Source: Zhengitettix transpicula
Lineage: Eukaryota > Arthropoda > Insecta > Orthoptera > Tetrigidae
Direction of reading: 5' to 3'
NCBI GenBank assembly: GCA_037074705.1
Contig: CM073591.1
Span: 34,080,587-34,144,586, forward strand
Length of the DNA stretch: 64,000 nt
A program made the translations under genes and the position numbers. Shown here piece after piece: positions 22,501-33,466 of the stretch (position 1 is its first letter; each line of letters opens with the position of its first letter). Below the pieces are notes generated by a model. That model did no database searches and was not told where the DNA came from. It worked only from the letters and a program-made list of their open reading frames with translations.

Positions 22501-25500
22501 ATTGGCAACGTTTCCAAGTCACTGTTTCTATGATCTGTTTTGCCCTGAAGCTAAAAACGTCTATTACGTAATTTTCCAGAGTGTCTCGCTCTCAGTCGCT
22601 CTTCTTTTAACTTTCTCCGGTTCCCCGCGTGAGACCGATCGCAGATGTTCGCACAGTGGCTGATGTGGGATGTTTTACATAACCAAGCTGATTCCTTATT
22701 CAGATGTATTTAAATGGTCCTCTTCTCTCTGTGAGACCACAGCTGTTCTTCCTTGCGTAGGAAGTTCCTCTTGCATTTCGTAACACACGCACACGCACGC
22801 AGTATTTCGCCATCCTCGGCTCGGCATTGTTCTACTCCGCCTCGTCATTCCGTGCAACGTCTCTGCTTCTTTAAATCCCATTTAACCTCTCTGACATCAT
22901 CTATGCTTCGCGTATTATTTTACTATTTAGTACTAGATTGAAACGAATGTTTAAGATTCTGCAATAAAAGTTCTTCAAATAGTTAAGCAGTCTTATTACT
23001 TCAACGATATAATACAATTTAATTTAATAAAACCTCTCATTATCAGTCAAATAAAATTCATTTATTAGTGTTTTATTTGAAGTACCTTTCGGTTAATTAC
23101 CCATAACATCTTCTTAGGTTATCCCTACAAATGGTAACAAAACAAAGACAATGGTCTTAGTTTTTAAACGAAAGATCCATCAAATAAATTAGTTTTATTC
23201 AACTCATAATTTTATTAAATTAAATTATATAATAGAATATTTTTATACTATAACGATATAATGTCGTCTATTTACTTTATTTCTTCCATTTAGCCTTCCT
23301 ATGGTAAAAATATTTTGAGTGTTAGTATTTAATAATATTCCATAGATCATTGTAGAGAAGCAGAACATCAAGGATAAAGAATGAGTCAGGTATCGTAAAT
23401 AAATTAATAATATGTATAGACTAATTAATGTTAAATTCTATAGATATTAGAATTATTTGTATAGAACTGATTTTAATTTCACTTACTATAATTCTTTCAC
23501 CAAAGTTTATAAGTTTAAAAATTAAACACTTGTACTAAATTTTCCAGAAAGTATTTATTCAAATTTAAATAACTGAAAGGATATAGTCGTTTTCATCATC
23601 TTAATAAATATTTTTTAAAAATTGTAAGTGGAAAACCTGAGATGAATTTAAGCTTTCCAATTATCAGAAAATTAATTAGTTTTTTATTTATATATATAAA
23701 AAAATTATGTTGTCCCTTGAAATAATTTTTAAAAAATTGGTGACGTTGAATAAAGTGAATCCTCCTTGAATTACTACTTGCTGAATATTTAGAGTTTTAT
23801 ACAAGAATTTTTTTCCATCATAAAGCAACTAGTAAATTGGAAAAAACTGTGATTCTGAAACTTTTTTATTATAGTGCTGAGATAATTCTTAAGATGCTAT
23901 CGGGCAATAATCAATGAAACTATGAACATATGAAACATTTTATGTTTTGTTAGAGTAGTAAAATGGTTTTGCAGAAGAGAAATCTGAAAACTCGTACAGG
24001 AATAAAATTATTGGGAAAATATATTTACGTCTCCAAAGTTTCAGAATTAATTATATAGCCCAAAAACAAAAAAAAATAAATGGTTTGAATAATTAAAATC
24101 ACACTACGTTACGTTTCGGCTTTCTTTGTTGCCGTCATCAATTTAATTTCAATAACATTTACGTTTTTTCTAATTACGAAGACATAAAATGATATTACAG
24201 GATAAATAATTTGTAAATAGGAAAGACGAAATTATTTTAATTCCATGATATTTTGGGACCGTCCTCAGTCACAATATGTAGTAGAAGACTCATCTACCAT
24301 GTTCCGTTTCCTCAAGTAAAGCAAAAATAGAATTAGAGGTGTCCTTATGCCTCTGATATTTTCTTGTCCAGAGGAATGCGTGTTGGCATGATTATTCGAC
24401 CATGAGGACGGGAGGAAACACATTTGTTCTCGTCTTCCAGATGCTCCTTGCCGTGGGAACGATGACAGGTGTCTGGATTGTCTGGAACCAGGCCAAGGTC
24501 CACACATCTATTCTAGAGGACAATAAAGAACTGACAAAAGCAGCTCTATTCAGTTTGATTTGACGGCCACGTTCAGCACAGGTGCAAGCAATAAAAGCCA
24601 TCACATAAACGGAGCGTCAGACACTGAAACGTTCCACGCAAGAAGAAAGTTACACACGGAAATAGATTACCCTATTCACTCTCCGACTATTCTGCCAGTA
24701 CACAGAAACGGCATTACCTTCAGGTTTACAGCTCTGAAGGAACTCCAGTCGTATCCCGACAATGAGACGCAAAGCCGAAGTCAACCGAATTCATCTATAG
24801 TCAATTTCTCGCAAGTTTTTGTCAACGTCCCACGAAAATAGCTGTAAATATGAGACGAATCTTGTCGCACAGTAAAGTTTTTAACAATCTAAGTTTTTCT
24901 ACCTGGAGCTATTTTCTTTTGTAAACCCTATCTGATCCTCTTCATCTCGAAACAGGTTTGCAATGTCTTCTAGAGACTTATTACCGGGTTTACCATATAT
25001 AGCAAGAGAAATCAGAGTCTTTTGCCGTCATCCTGGCTCCTTGAATTAAAACATCTTTTCTTTTGACTTTTACCGCCTCTTGAGTTGAGTCGCAAAATAT
25101 CTCGTACCACACTTTTCAGCGTCTCTTCATACAACTTTTACGTCTCTCAAGTTGATATCATCTTCAATTCTCACCTAAATTTCCAAAGGATCGAAGTATG
25201 GAGGATTTGAATTTGCATTCCTACAGGGACTTGGGATTTCCATTTCTTGTTCCAAATTAATCCAATTAAAATTTTCGGTTGACATAATAAAAGCTTAATG
25301 AACAAGATAATCCATCGACTGCGGACGAACTCGTCTCTCTCAACCAAATAAGTTTGACTATCCTCTGCCTCTTTTCGTCCTCCAAGGACAGTAAAATGTG
25401 AATTCCTTTATTTTGTATCATTAGTAAGAATCTTCTACTGTGACACATTTACACATGTTAAATTTCATATTAAAGTTTCGGAAATTTCCTCCAGAGATTA

Positions 25501-26496
25501 CATTAATCTCTTCATTCACACTTCAGATAAATGTAATACTGACACAGAGACCCGATTTTTATTTAACTTCTAATTCTCAGTGTTTTTATTACAGTTTCAC
25601 TTCATTATTTAGAGTTTTGCGTTAGTTCTGCACATGTGAATGTTTTTCTGCTCAAATAATAAATCTGCATAAGAAATATTTCTCAGAGTCTTCGTAAAAT
25701 ATAGTTAGTTTTTTATATAAAAGTCTTGTAACGAGATTAAAATAATAAATTAAATCTTCTGGGATTCTAACCGAGTGAGCTCGATTCGCCTTCTAGCAAA
25801 CACTTTGTCATCGAAACGTCGCGCATACAATTTTTCACTCCTTTAGATGCCCGATGAAGATTTTATTCATTCTTTACACAGAGATAGGCTGCATTCGAGG
25901 TTAAAATATTTTTTCTTAGGGAAGTAAATTTTATAATCGAATCAAGTACTTTTATTTTTTTTTATTTTTTTTTAGGGCAACAGGCTACATGAGGGTGATC
26001 CGCATTGGGCAACTCCCCTTTAATAGCATAGGAAGGGATTTGAAAGGGGGGATGCGGAAGGGTAGAGAAAGGTAGCCAAGGGTTAACTAGGGCCCCCGGG
26101 CTATATTTTAAGGATCCTACCCGGCATTCGCCTAAAGAAATGCAGGGAAAACCTTAGAAAAACCTGCATCGGGTAGGTCGGGCATTTGGTACTTGTCCCA
26201 CGCCCTTCCGATAGCGGGAGAGGAGTTTGCTGTGGGGACGCAGCATTCCCTTCTCCGTGCCTCGACCGGTTTAGGAGGCAGCTGGCCGACTATTCCAATG
26301 GGAATAGCGAACAACTCTTACCGTATGCCCAAGGTCTGTGACCCCGGAACATACACCACTCAAAACAGGCCGAGGCGCCTCGGCTTGTGGGAACCTTAGT
26401 TCAAAAACGGAGAGGAAAAGGTGTACCCAAAGGTAGCCCCTTCGTATCTCTCCTAAAAGGTTCTGCCTGCGAGAGAATCCTTTCGCAGATTGTGTC

Positions 26497-26552
<56 letters not shown>

Positions 26553-29500
26553 GGCAACAGGCTACATGAGGGTGATCCACATTGGGCAACTCCCCTTTAA
26601 TAGCATAGGAAGGGATTTGAAAGGGGGGATGCGGAAGGGTATAATATAATATTCGTTTAATATTATAACTTTTATTTTCTTCTGCGAGTTTAATTCCATG
26701 CAGTCGTGTCCTAATAACGTAAAATAATTTATTTCTAGTATATTAAAGTCTCCATATGAGAGTTCTGTCAAAAAATAAACCACTCGTTTAATGGTTCTAG
26801 GTTTAATCAGGTTTTACCCATACACATTTTCTTATAATGTGTTTTCTTGTAATAATTTATTGTCAAATCTTTCTAGTGCTTATACCGAATGATGCTATTC
26901 CAATTTCTTCCAATAATTAGAGCCATTTTATAAAGGCCTTCCACGTGAATTAAATGCTCTAATGATTTTCGTCAGTATAATTGAATTTATTAATAAGGTC
27001 AAAATAACTCTTTAAAAATTATAATTTAATAAATTTTCCAAACAAAATGCTCCAGTCCGAATGAGAACCCTCATCAGGTTAACAATGAAGATAAATACGA
27101 GAGTCAACATTTGGACTGAGGCATGATGTAAAATTAAAGAGTAATTTTTATTTGTCTTCTTTGGCCGAATTAATCATTTGAATAAAGTGTATTTCAGTTG
27201 TTGACGTCACTGTATTTCGCGTAGTGATTTCGTGTGTACACTGTAAAATTTATACTTAGAATTTCTATGGTGTTTGAATGGCATGTAAATAAAAACAGCA
27301 GGGGGCCATGTCGAGAAACTTATATTACGTCATCAATCCTTGGAGGAACGTTGTGATTTTCGTGCGAAATTGCTTCTTTAGTTTTTCATTGAACTCAAAT
27401 TTTATGGTTCGTCTAGAGCAATGACCTGCAGTGTTTTAGTCGTGAAAAAAAAACATTTCGTTCCTGTCCACGAGCGGAGAGGAAAGCGGCTGTAAGGTCC
27501 CCTGGAATGCAGGAAGCAGGTGGAAGATTGGTTCCTCACACACACACACAGCCAGGCACACACACACGCACGTGAGGCTATCACTTTCGCCACTTAGCCC
27601 GGCCGAGTGTAACTTTCTCCAGGTCCAGGAATCAGGGTCAGCTAACAAGGACGGGGAACTCTCTCCCTACCTGAACTTGGCCCTCACTTTCTCCCTACAG
27701 CACACTGACACACTTGCCTCCGCGCAGGGTCAATGAACTCGCACGTCACGGCGAGGCGACGCGAAAACAAAGCTCTAACATCACTCCAAGATCAAAAGAA
27801 ACTGGGATGATGAACAAATTTTCGGACATTTGACTTAATCCCAGACTAATGTTTGGGAATGATTTTTATTTTGAAACTTACTGACATATTCTTTCTCTCA
27901 GATACTCAACAAAACTGTCAATTATAAAAAAATCTGCATATTAGGCCTCTCCCGCTATCGGAAGGGCGTGGGACAAGTACCCAATGCCCGACCTACCTGA
28001 TGCAGGTTTTTCTAGGGTTTTCCCTGCATTTCTTTAGGCGAATGCCAGGTAGGATCCTTAAAATATAGCCCGGGGGCCCTAGTTAACCCTTGGCTACCTT
28101 CCTCTACCCTTCCGCATCCCCCCTTTCAAATCCCTTCCTATGCTATGAAAGGGGAGTTGCCCAAAGTGGATTATCCTCATGTAGCCAATTAAATTTTAAA
28201 ATATTCACTAGTAAATGGATCTATTAATCCGATTTTCCTGTCAAGAATTTAAGTCACATATGAATTAACAATCGTTTCGTAATAAGGTAAAATAGCCAAA
28301 TAGAGACAAAAGAAGTGGTGATATAAATACCACACAACATTTCTGGAAACCTTGTGCCTTTCTTCGAGTGACAAGAAAACACACAAGAGAGCCAAGAGCG
28401 ACGCAATCGAACACTACAGTTGACAAACTCAAAAACCATTAAAACAGGCTCAGTAAACAGGGACTTAGTCGTCTTTTTATATTATATCCAAAATTTCTGA
28501 AAGTAATAAACGCATCAATCCAAAAATCCTACTCTGGCTATTTTCAGCAAGCTTCTTGTTCTGAATAAATTCATTTCTCATTTCTCTTGGGTTCCCAGCC
28601 TTTCAATTATTGACTGTCAACATCTACTTCGGTTAAACGTGGTATTGTATTTATATTTACAAAATGTGACTAAACAAATTTACTAACAGGTCAGCCCGTG
28701 AGCACTCAGGCATCTCCTGATCATAGACTCCACAACCAATTTCCCTCGATAACATCTACAATCCTGCCACAACGTTCCCCTACATGTCAAACCAATTCTA
28801 CAGCCACCCGAATCCCCTCAGAACTACACCAACAACGAACAGAAGGGTCAGGAAGATCAATGGACCTTCCACAAGTTTCAAGTGACCATGCTATATTTTT
28901 ACTCGTTTTAGTAAACAGAAATGTAAAATATAAGGATTAAATTTTTATAAGTAATTTTATAAATATAAATTTATAAGTAATTTTTATAAGTAAATAAATT
29001 TTTAAAAAATAGGTTTGGATTCCCAAACTTATCTGGAAACTTTCCTGTTTACATGGAATCTTTGCTACCCTCGCTGACCACGTGTTCAATACATATTCAA
29101 CCATTTTCGGTTTTTCTTCTTTTTAACTGAAAAAAATTATGTTCCTTAGACTGGCGTTGTGCCTTATGTTTAACTTCATTCTCATTTATTTATTAAGATA
29201 ATATGGGAATTCTGTGTATTTTTTTTCAGTAAACTGTATTTCATTGAAATTATATTTAATATTGTTTAAAAGACGGGAAGGAAACGTGGCTGCCTAATTT
29301 ATGCATGAATATTGTGTAAAGGATATCGTACGCGAGCCTGTGCTCAGACTTATACAACGGCTCAAATGGGAGAGCAACCACGTACCAAGTCTGGTACCTT
29401 TCCTTCAGTTTCATGACCTACATGCCTGAGCTTCGTTTGAAAGCATTTATTCTTTTCTTGTTTTAATATTCTTTACTACCAGATTTCTTTTCCTATAATT

Positions 29501-29787
29501 TCTTCAAAGATTGACCGTTGTCAAAATCATTCATCCAACGAAATAATTTCTCAGAAACGAATTATTTATCTATATGGAATTTATTAAACTTTTTAGTTTT
29601 ATCTGTTAAATACATTTTATTATGTTTTCCTAATAAGGGAATGACCGTAATATCCAGTTGATCCTCGTGTTTCAGGACTCACCGCGACCACTCGGCGGCG
29701 TGGCATTTGGGAGACGTGATGGAAGCTGTGCGTCGTCATGACTGTTCCTCTTTCTCCTGTGCTTCGACGCTGCCCTCACCACGATAA
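19544..29787 (+). CDS. Two-exon gene for a secreted, probably processed Cys-tailed precursor (unrecognised family)
   Basis: Join 19544-21634 with 29676-29787; coding runs from ATG 19554 to TAA 29785-29787, about 730 residues. Seen: signal peptide (residues 1 to about 23, LLMLFLAMA core), Thr-rich stretch (31-50), Tyr/Pro/Gly-rich middle, hydrophobic Ala/Gly/Leu segment (about 523-554), furin-like RRVKRR (about 616-621), and a tail with cysteines 664, 670, 717 and 722 only. I chose ATG 19554 because the in-frame ATG at 19530 lies within a likely acceptor (TTTTCCGCAG, ends 19543) and would spoil the signal peptide. Splicing is inferred: donor GTAAGT at 21635, acceptor at 29674-29675, both leaving codon AT|G. 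The exon is strongly GC-rich against an AT-rich background. I infer an exported protein, perhaps extracellular-matrix or cuticle related; function unknown. Confidence 0.72.
19554..21634 (+). CDS. Coding exon 1 of the two-exon gene (694 codons including split Met)
   Basis: This is the only long open frame in the window. Reading straight through gives ATG TAA at 21633-21638, but GTAAGT there is a consensus donor, so the stop is probably intronic. Basic cleavage-like sites besides RRVKRR include VKRRGGK (about residue 86) and ARKRDD (about 353). The last residues, CAKKVFCDAMVRQSHDAVV then LMEKKMAAFFA, look like a folded domain cut in the middle, which supports continuation into another exon. Confidence 0.85.
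23003..23262. mobile_element. Inverted-repeat hammerhead-like element with 11-bp target duplication (H4)
   Basis: The element is about 23014-23251, flanked by AACGATATAAT at 23003-23013 and 23252-23262. Two inverted arms share AAATTAAATT and TTTTATTAAATT blocks. The left arm on the - strand has AAGAAGA, a GTTA/TAAC helix and CGAAAGG (about 23083-23117), a decayed hammerhead-like core. The right arm (about 23160-23240) keeps the CGAAAG position. The size matches the other intact members. Confidence 0.6.
24096..24145 (-). ncRNA. Best-preserved hammerhead-like motif (H5)
   Basis: Read on the - strand: TTGATGA (24135-24141; consensus CTGATGA), helix II GGC/GCC around an A-rich loop, GAA, helix III ACG/CGT with a 3-nt TAA loop, then A at the cleavage-site position. 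Helix I is possible: AATTAAA directly before the core can pair with TTTAATT about 7 nt after the cleavage site. Only the first core base departs from consensus. No inverted partner was found next to it. Self-cleavage is inferred, not shown. Confidence 0.45.
24402..24841 (+). pseudogene. Candidate small or broken gene with signal-like N-terminus, unrecognised
   Basis: ATG 24402 opens 53 codons beginning MRTGGNTFVLVFQMLLAVGT, a convincing signal-peptide or membrane-anchor shape, and stops at 24561-24563. A second frame, open from about 24534 to 24841, overlaps it and continues with polar sequence (SNKSHHINGASDTETFH and onward). The two could be one gene broken by a frameshift, two exons, or chance. 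The segment is GC-richer than its surroundings. It lies in the proposed intron of the larger gene, on the same strand. I do not recognise either part. Confidence 0.2.
25964..26489 (-). mobile_element. Family A retroposon (A5)
   Basis: A long T-rich start (25951-25973) precedes AGGGCAACAGGCTACATGAG, and the body runs to about 26487, ending within the hairpin head (CTGCGAGAGAATCCTTTCGCAG). A (TA)n tract follows (26503-26549). No target duplication was identified. Confidence 0.75.
26500..26640 (-). mobile_element. (TA)n tract and short 5'-truncated family A copy (A6)
   Basis: (TA)n at about 26503-26549 leads directly into AGGGCAACAGGCTACATGAG (26551), and homology stops abruptly at 26640 after GGAAGGGT, followed by ATAATATAATATTC. 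Only the 3' 90 bp of the family is present. TA-rich sequence on both sides suggests insertion into the microsatellite. Confidence 0.7.
27020..27085 (-). repeat. Hammerhead-like motif (H6)
   Basis: On the - strand: CTGATGA (27071-27077, exact core), then a helix GGTTC/GGACT that pairs with G-U wobbles, then GGAGCA where GAAACA is expected. It is decayed at the second core strand. A partner arm was not found. Confidence 0.35.
27539..27572. repeat. (CA)n microsatellite
   Basis: An interrupted (CA)n run lies in a GC-richer 300-bp stretch (about 27470-27770) inside the proposed intron. No frame there is supported as coding. Confidence 0.75.
27945..28186 (+). mobile_element. Family A retroposon, 5'-truncated (A7)
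   Basis: Homology starts at CCTCTCCCGCTATCGG and runs to CCTCATGTAGCC. The terminal TGTTGCCCT and poly(A) are missing, replaced by AATTAAATTTTAAAA. It is truncated at both ends relative to A1. Confidence 0.72.
28280..28445 (-). repeat. Family C hammerhead-like repeat (C2)
   Basis: The end GTGGTGATATAAATACCACACAAC matches C1, C4 and C5 (partly shown here). The core on the - strand is decayed (TCGAAGA, GG/CC helix, GAAATG). The inner part (GAGCGACGCAATCG...TTGACAAACTC) matches C4. Confidence 0.5.
28446..29640. other. Non-coding, nothing recognised
   Basis: A Thr/Ser/Pro-rich open frame (28698-28940, no ATG start) is unrecognised and unsupported. No other feature was seen before the proposed exon 2. 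Confidence 0.4.
29676..29787 (+). CDS. Proposed terminal coding exon 2 (36 codons plus stop)
   Basis: The acceptor CTCGTGTTTCAG ends at 29675. The first base G completes the AT|G codon left by exon 1, and the frame then stays open: THRDHSAAWHLGDVMEAV, RRHDCSSFSC, ASTLPSPR, stop. It supplies two cysteines (717 and 722) to match the two at the end of exon 1. Local GC content rises as in exon 1. No AATAAA occurs close by; the nearest exact one I see is 30491-30496. Another exon could replace or precede it, since no transcript is available. Confidence 0.55.
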
Positions 29788-32700
29788 AGGACGTACCTTT
29801 CCCCCAGTATCTACCTACGAACTTCCCACCTCACTTTTCTCAACGTATTTCCTACAGCAAGGCCAAACTTTCAAGAAACTTCATCAAGAATCGCTTCTTG
29901 CTTTTCATTGATCACGAAGTTAAGCGGACATCCTTCGTCACCGAAGATAGTTCTTGAAGCGTCTATTTTAATTTATTTTTAAGTTGAAAATAATTTCTCA
30001 TACTTAATAAGGCGTTCCTTCGTTCATGCTTTGGATAATTTTCCATAATAACGGTGGAAGGAGTTTCATCTACCTTCAGAGAATTCTACATTATTTTCAC
30101 TGACGATTGCAAATTGGACCGGGGATTGTAGTTAAATATTACAGTAGCCTGCAGCATGACTCTAAATTAAACGCACATTTTTTTTCATATTATGGACAAT
30201 TTCACGGAACCATTTCGAACCATGTGAATGATAGATCAGTTGTGTTATTGAGGAGCTATTTAAATCAATCTGAACAGAACGTGATCATCGTGTTATTAGA
30301 AACAAATGTAGATCATTCTAAACTTTTCTTGGAAATTTCCAAAATTCTTGTTTGCCTATAATCTATTTTTTTGACAAAATAATCCCCCAATTGGATTAAT
30401 TGAAATTTTGCGGAATTTGGAATTTTTCAAAAAACATATATTTTATAGAAACAAGTTTTTTAGGGGTTTCTTAACAGAATATAACAGAAAAATAAATTAA
30501 TGAAACGATTTGGTAGATTTTGTTGATCATTCTTCGCCGAGATCTTGGGGCTGTCGGATACTTTTCCTCTACGAATATCATCCTATTCTAAATATTACTT
30601 CTTGTCTGTCGTCAAAAGAACCGAAACCAGATAACATGACAAAAGCATTTTTATATGTTTCAAAATAAACATATTTCTAGTTGAATTTGCAGTTGAGTCC
30701 CTACCAACGGCCTGAAATTAGTTTACTTGACGGTAAATTCTGATATTCCTTCAGCGTAAAATAAAAACCATCAACTAACTGCAGTTTGTGGTATTTGTGT
30801 CACGGTAATGTGACAAGAAAATTTTTCTAATGGCGCAAAATAAATTAATTTATTGGAATAAATTCGATTTACTCCAATGAGAAATAGAAATTCACGCGAA
30901 ATTATTTCTCGGTCAGGATAAAACAATTTTTCAGAGCTGAAATGGCATTCAACATTCTAACTGAATTGACAGCCTCTGATGCATAATCTGCCGTGTTACT
31001 ATAAAAAGTGTGAGTATGAAACTTTGCAAATTAAGTATTAACGGTTTCCAGTGTTTAGTATGAATGGGAACTCGTGAAGTTGCAGGTGTAAAATTTTCAG
31101 GAGTGAATACCTGAGGAGAAAACGTTCTCCTGGTTAATGAGAAGTAGGAGGAGAAGAAGGATGGACTTGTTGACCGTCAGGTTACGCCTCCCACTGGAGA
31201 AAGTCCTGACTTTCTCCAGCAGGCGGAGAGGACACTGCCCTTCCTACGTCATCTCTATGTAAATGTGTGCGTAATTTATTAGGAGGAGCACAGTTTTGTA
31301 CATATTACGTAACTTTATATGTATTTAATTTTTTTTTCACAAAAAAAAAAACTTTAAATGTCTGTACCGTAACTGTGCGGTTCAGAAGTATTTAAAAATA
31401 AACAGCTGACTGTACTCTAATAATTTAATTTTTAATGTTATTAATAAAGTTATTTATATTATTATTTATCTGTTGTCTTAAAAATTTATTTTCTCCGAAA
31501 ACATGATCCAAAAATGTTCCAAAATACCTATTCAAATATGAAATAAGGACAAGGATAAGCCTTTAAATACGTACAAAACAATACTAATGGTTTATTTATT
31601 TTTTAACATAATTTCATGTCAACTCGATTCACTCAAACTGACGTTTCTCCAACTTTTTTACGACGCTTATAAAGTAGGTTTTCCGAAGGTACTAAAAATA
31701 AGGCGTTTAAACTAATATCTTTTCAGTGAGTCGGTTTTTCAGGTTAGGAAATGGAAAAGTCCACTTAGGGCAAAGACTTGGCAAAACAGTTAATTTGATA
31801 ATCTCATAAGTATACATTACTGACACTGTAACATTCCAGCAGTTGGGAATGGGAAGTCCAGATAGATCGTTCACCAACCCAGCTATACCTCCGTTAGCTC
31901 ACCTGGCTACCGATCCAGAGGAAAAAGGAAGAATTAAGAACAGGAAATAGGAAAGTCGGTAACGTGAGGGTTCCGGTTCAACTAATTGAACCTAGGCGTA
32001 GTGGTTGGTGTTTTGCTGCACTTCAGTCGAATAAGAGTTGATGAAGAATAAAGAGATTTAATAGTCAGAAATAAAATAAAGTAAGACAAACTGGCGGATA
32101 GCACCAGGAGCCACCGACCCGTCTGGAGGTTAGATCACGACTGCCGTTCCTAAGAAGCTCTGAACAATTCGAAGACTCCTTTTCCCTCCCTGATGATTTT
32201 AAGTCTCCAATGAGAGCTCTTACAGAAAGGTGCATTGCTGCAAACGGCACCTAAGGTTCTGACTTCAATAGACTCAGCGTTCTTACAGCTGCGCCCACTT
32301 AGGTCCGCTATGCGGAAGAGACGTTATGATAAGATGGCACGTGTAGACTATTATATTACGACACGAAACTGTGCGTATTCTCATTATTTCCTGAATCAAG
32401 TGGTTCAACAACGACGCAAAATATTCTCCATATTCGTAAGTGTGCTTTTTTTAAAGAATAATCAATCGGGATAATTTCACGTTCACCACAAAAAGAAAAC
32501 ACCATTGCCAGCCGCCTTCGTTTACAGAAACCTCACTGTTTCAACTGTTGTTTTGTGTCTGGAGTGTACTTGATGATCTATGCTTCATCAACACTATTCT
32601 ATTGACGTAGAATTTGGATGGAAAAGCGCAAAACCAGCACTCAATTACGTCAAAATTCTTCAAAGTGAGTTAACACGACAACAATCCTGCGGATATTTTT

Positions 32701-33420
32701 GTGACGCTGTCATTTAAAACGAAACGGCTGAGCATCGGATATGTCTCACTATAATAAGTAATTTTTCCATTCTGCACCCAGCGCCATCTCGTTTTAATTC
32801 ATTCACCGAACAATAAACAGTTTTATACGCTGGGGCAGACGTTCGGTTAGCTTCATCCATCTCCGCTTTCATTTCTTTATGCCATTTGCCATTCAGTGGA
32901 AGTGTTTAAACACTACCCGAAACTAATTTCTCTCGATTCTTTGAAAACAACACAAACGACTTCCTTTGAATTGTTTTCGAACAACACAAACGACTTCCTT
33001 TGAATTGAAACCACGCTATACATACGGTTGAAAATTTTACATCAAAGTATGAAAAAAAGAATCACTACAGAACACCGCATCACCACTACATCAATTATGC
33101 CAAGAGAATACTAAGTAGATTATTTATTACTGAGATTATCCCAATTCTAATTAAAGTAGAAATTACAGTAATTCAAACTCGGTACGGTTAATGGCACACG
33201 ACGGCTGCCAGAGAACTTCACTCATTTTATGTATCCTCGTCGTCAAGGAGACGAGGACGTGACGTCATCTTCATCTGCATCACACAAACGCATTCCATTT
33301 TATAAGTACTTGTTGATATATACTCATAAAAATAAAGTTAATATATACTAAAAAAACATTAACAGCGAAAGTGTCAGTAAGCCATAACATTAGGAATGAA
33401 TTTTTTCGTATTTTACAAGC
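29788..33420. other. Non-coding; possible 3' UTR near 29788-30500, otherwise nothing recognised
   Basis: If exon 2 is right, the 3' UTR starts at 29788; the first exact AATAAA seen is 30491-30496. A 7-bp arm palindrome GGTTCAA/TTGAACC lies near 31974-31991, with TAGCTCACCTGG (about 31896) upstream. This looks vaguely like a decayed tRNA-derived head but is too weak to call. A direct 34-bp-period duplication is listed separately. Confidence 0.35.
32946..33007. repeat. Tandem duplication, 34-bp period
   Basis: The 28-bp sequence starting AACAACACAAACGACTTCC is repeated exactly at 32946-32973 and 32980-33007, separated by TTTTCG. No function can be inferred. Confidence 0.85.
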
Positions 33421-33423
33421 CAT

Positions 33424-33466
33424 TTTTTTAGAGTTACAGCCTACATGAGGGTAATCCACGTTGAGG
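33424..33466 (-). mobile_element. Family A fragment, extreme 5' truncation (A8)
   Basis: A T-run then AGAGTTACAGCCTACATGAG and GGTAATCCACGTTG. Only about 40 bp of the poly(A)-proximal end is present. Confidence 0.6.

Larger units (their letters stand above)
21635..29675 (+). other. Proposed 8-kb intron
   Basis: The intron runs from GTAAGT (21635) to TTTCAG (29675). It contains hairpin elements near 23.0, 24.1, 27.05 and 28.3 kb, family A copies near 26.0, 26.55 and 27.95 kb, a (CA)n tract near 27.54 kb and a small candidate gene at 24.4-24.84 kb. The segments 21660-22990 and 24845-25930 hold nothing else I can recognise. Confidence 0.5.

Noticed and set aside
31890..32000. Possible tRNA-like SINE head near 31.9 kb
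   Set aside because: The A-box-like and B-box-like pieces are too far apart and the B-box is imperfect. The local GGTTCAA/TTGAACC palindrome explains part of the resemblance.
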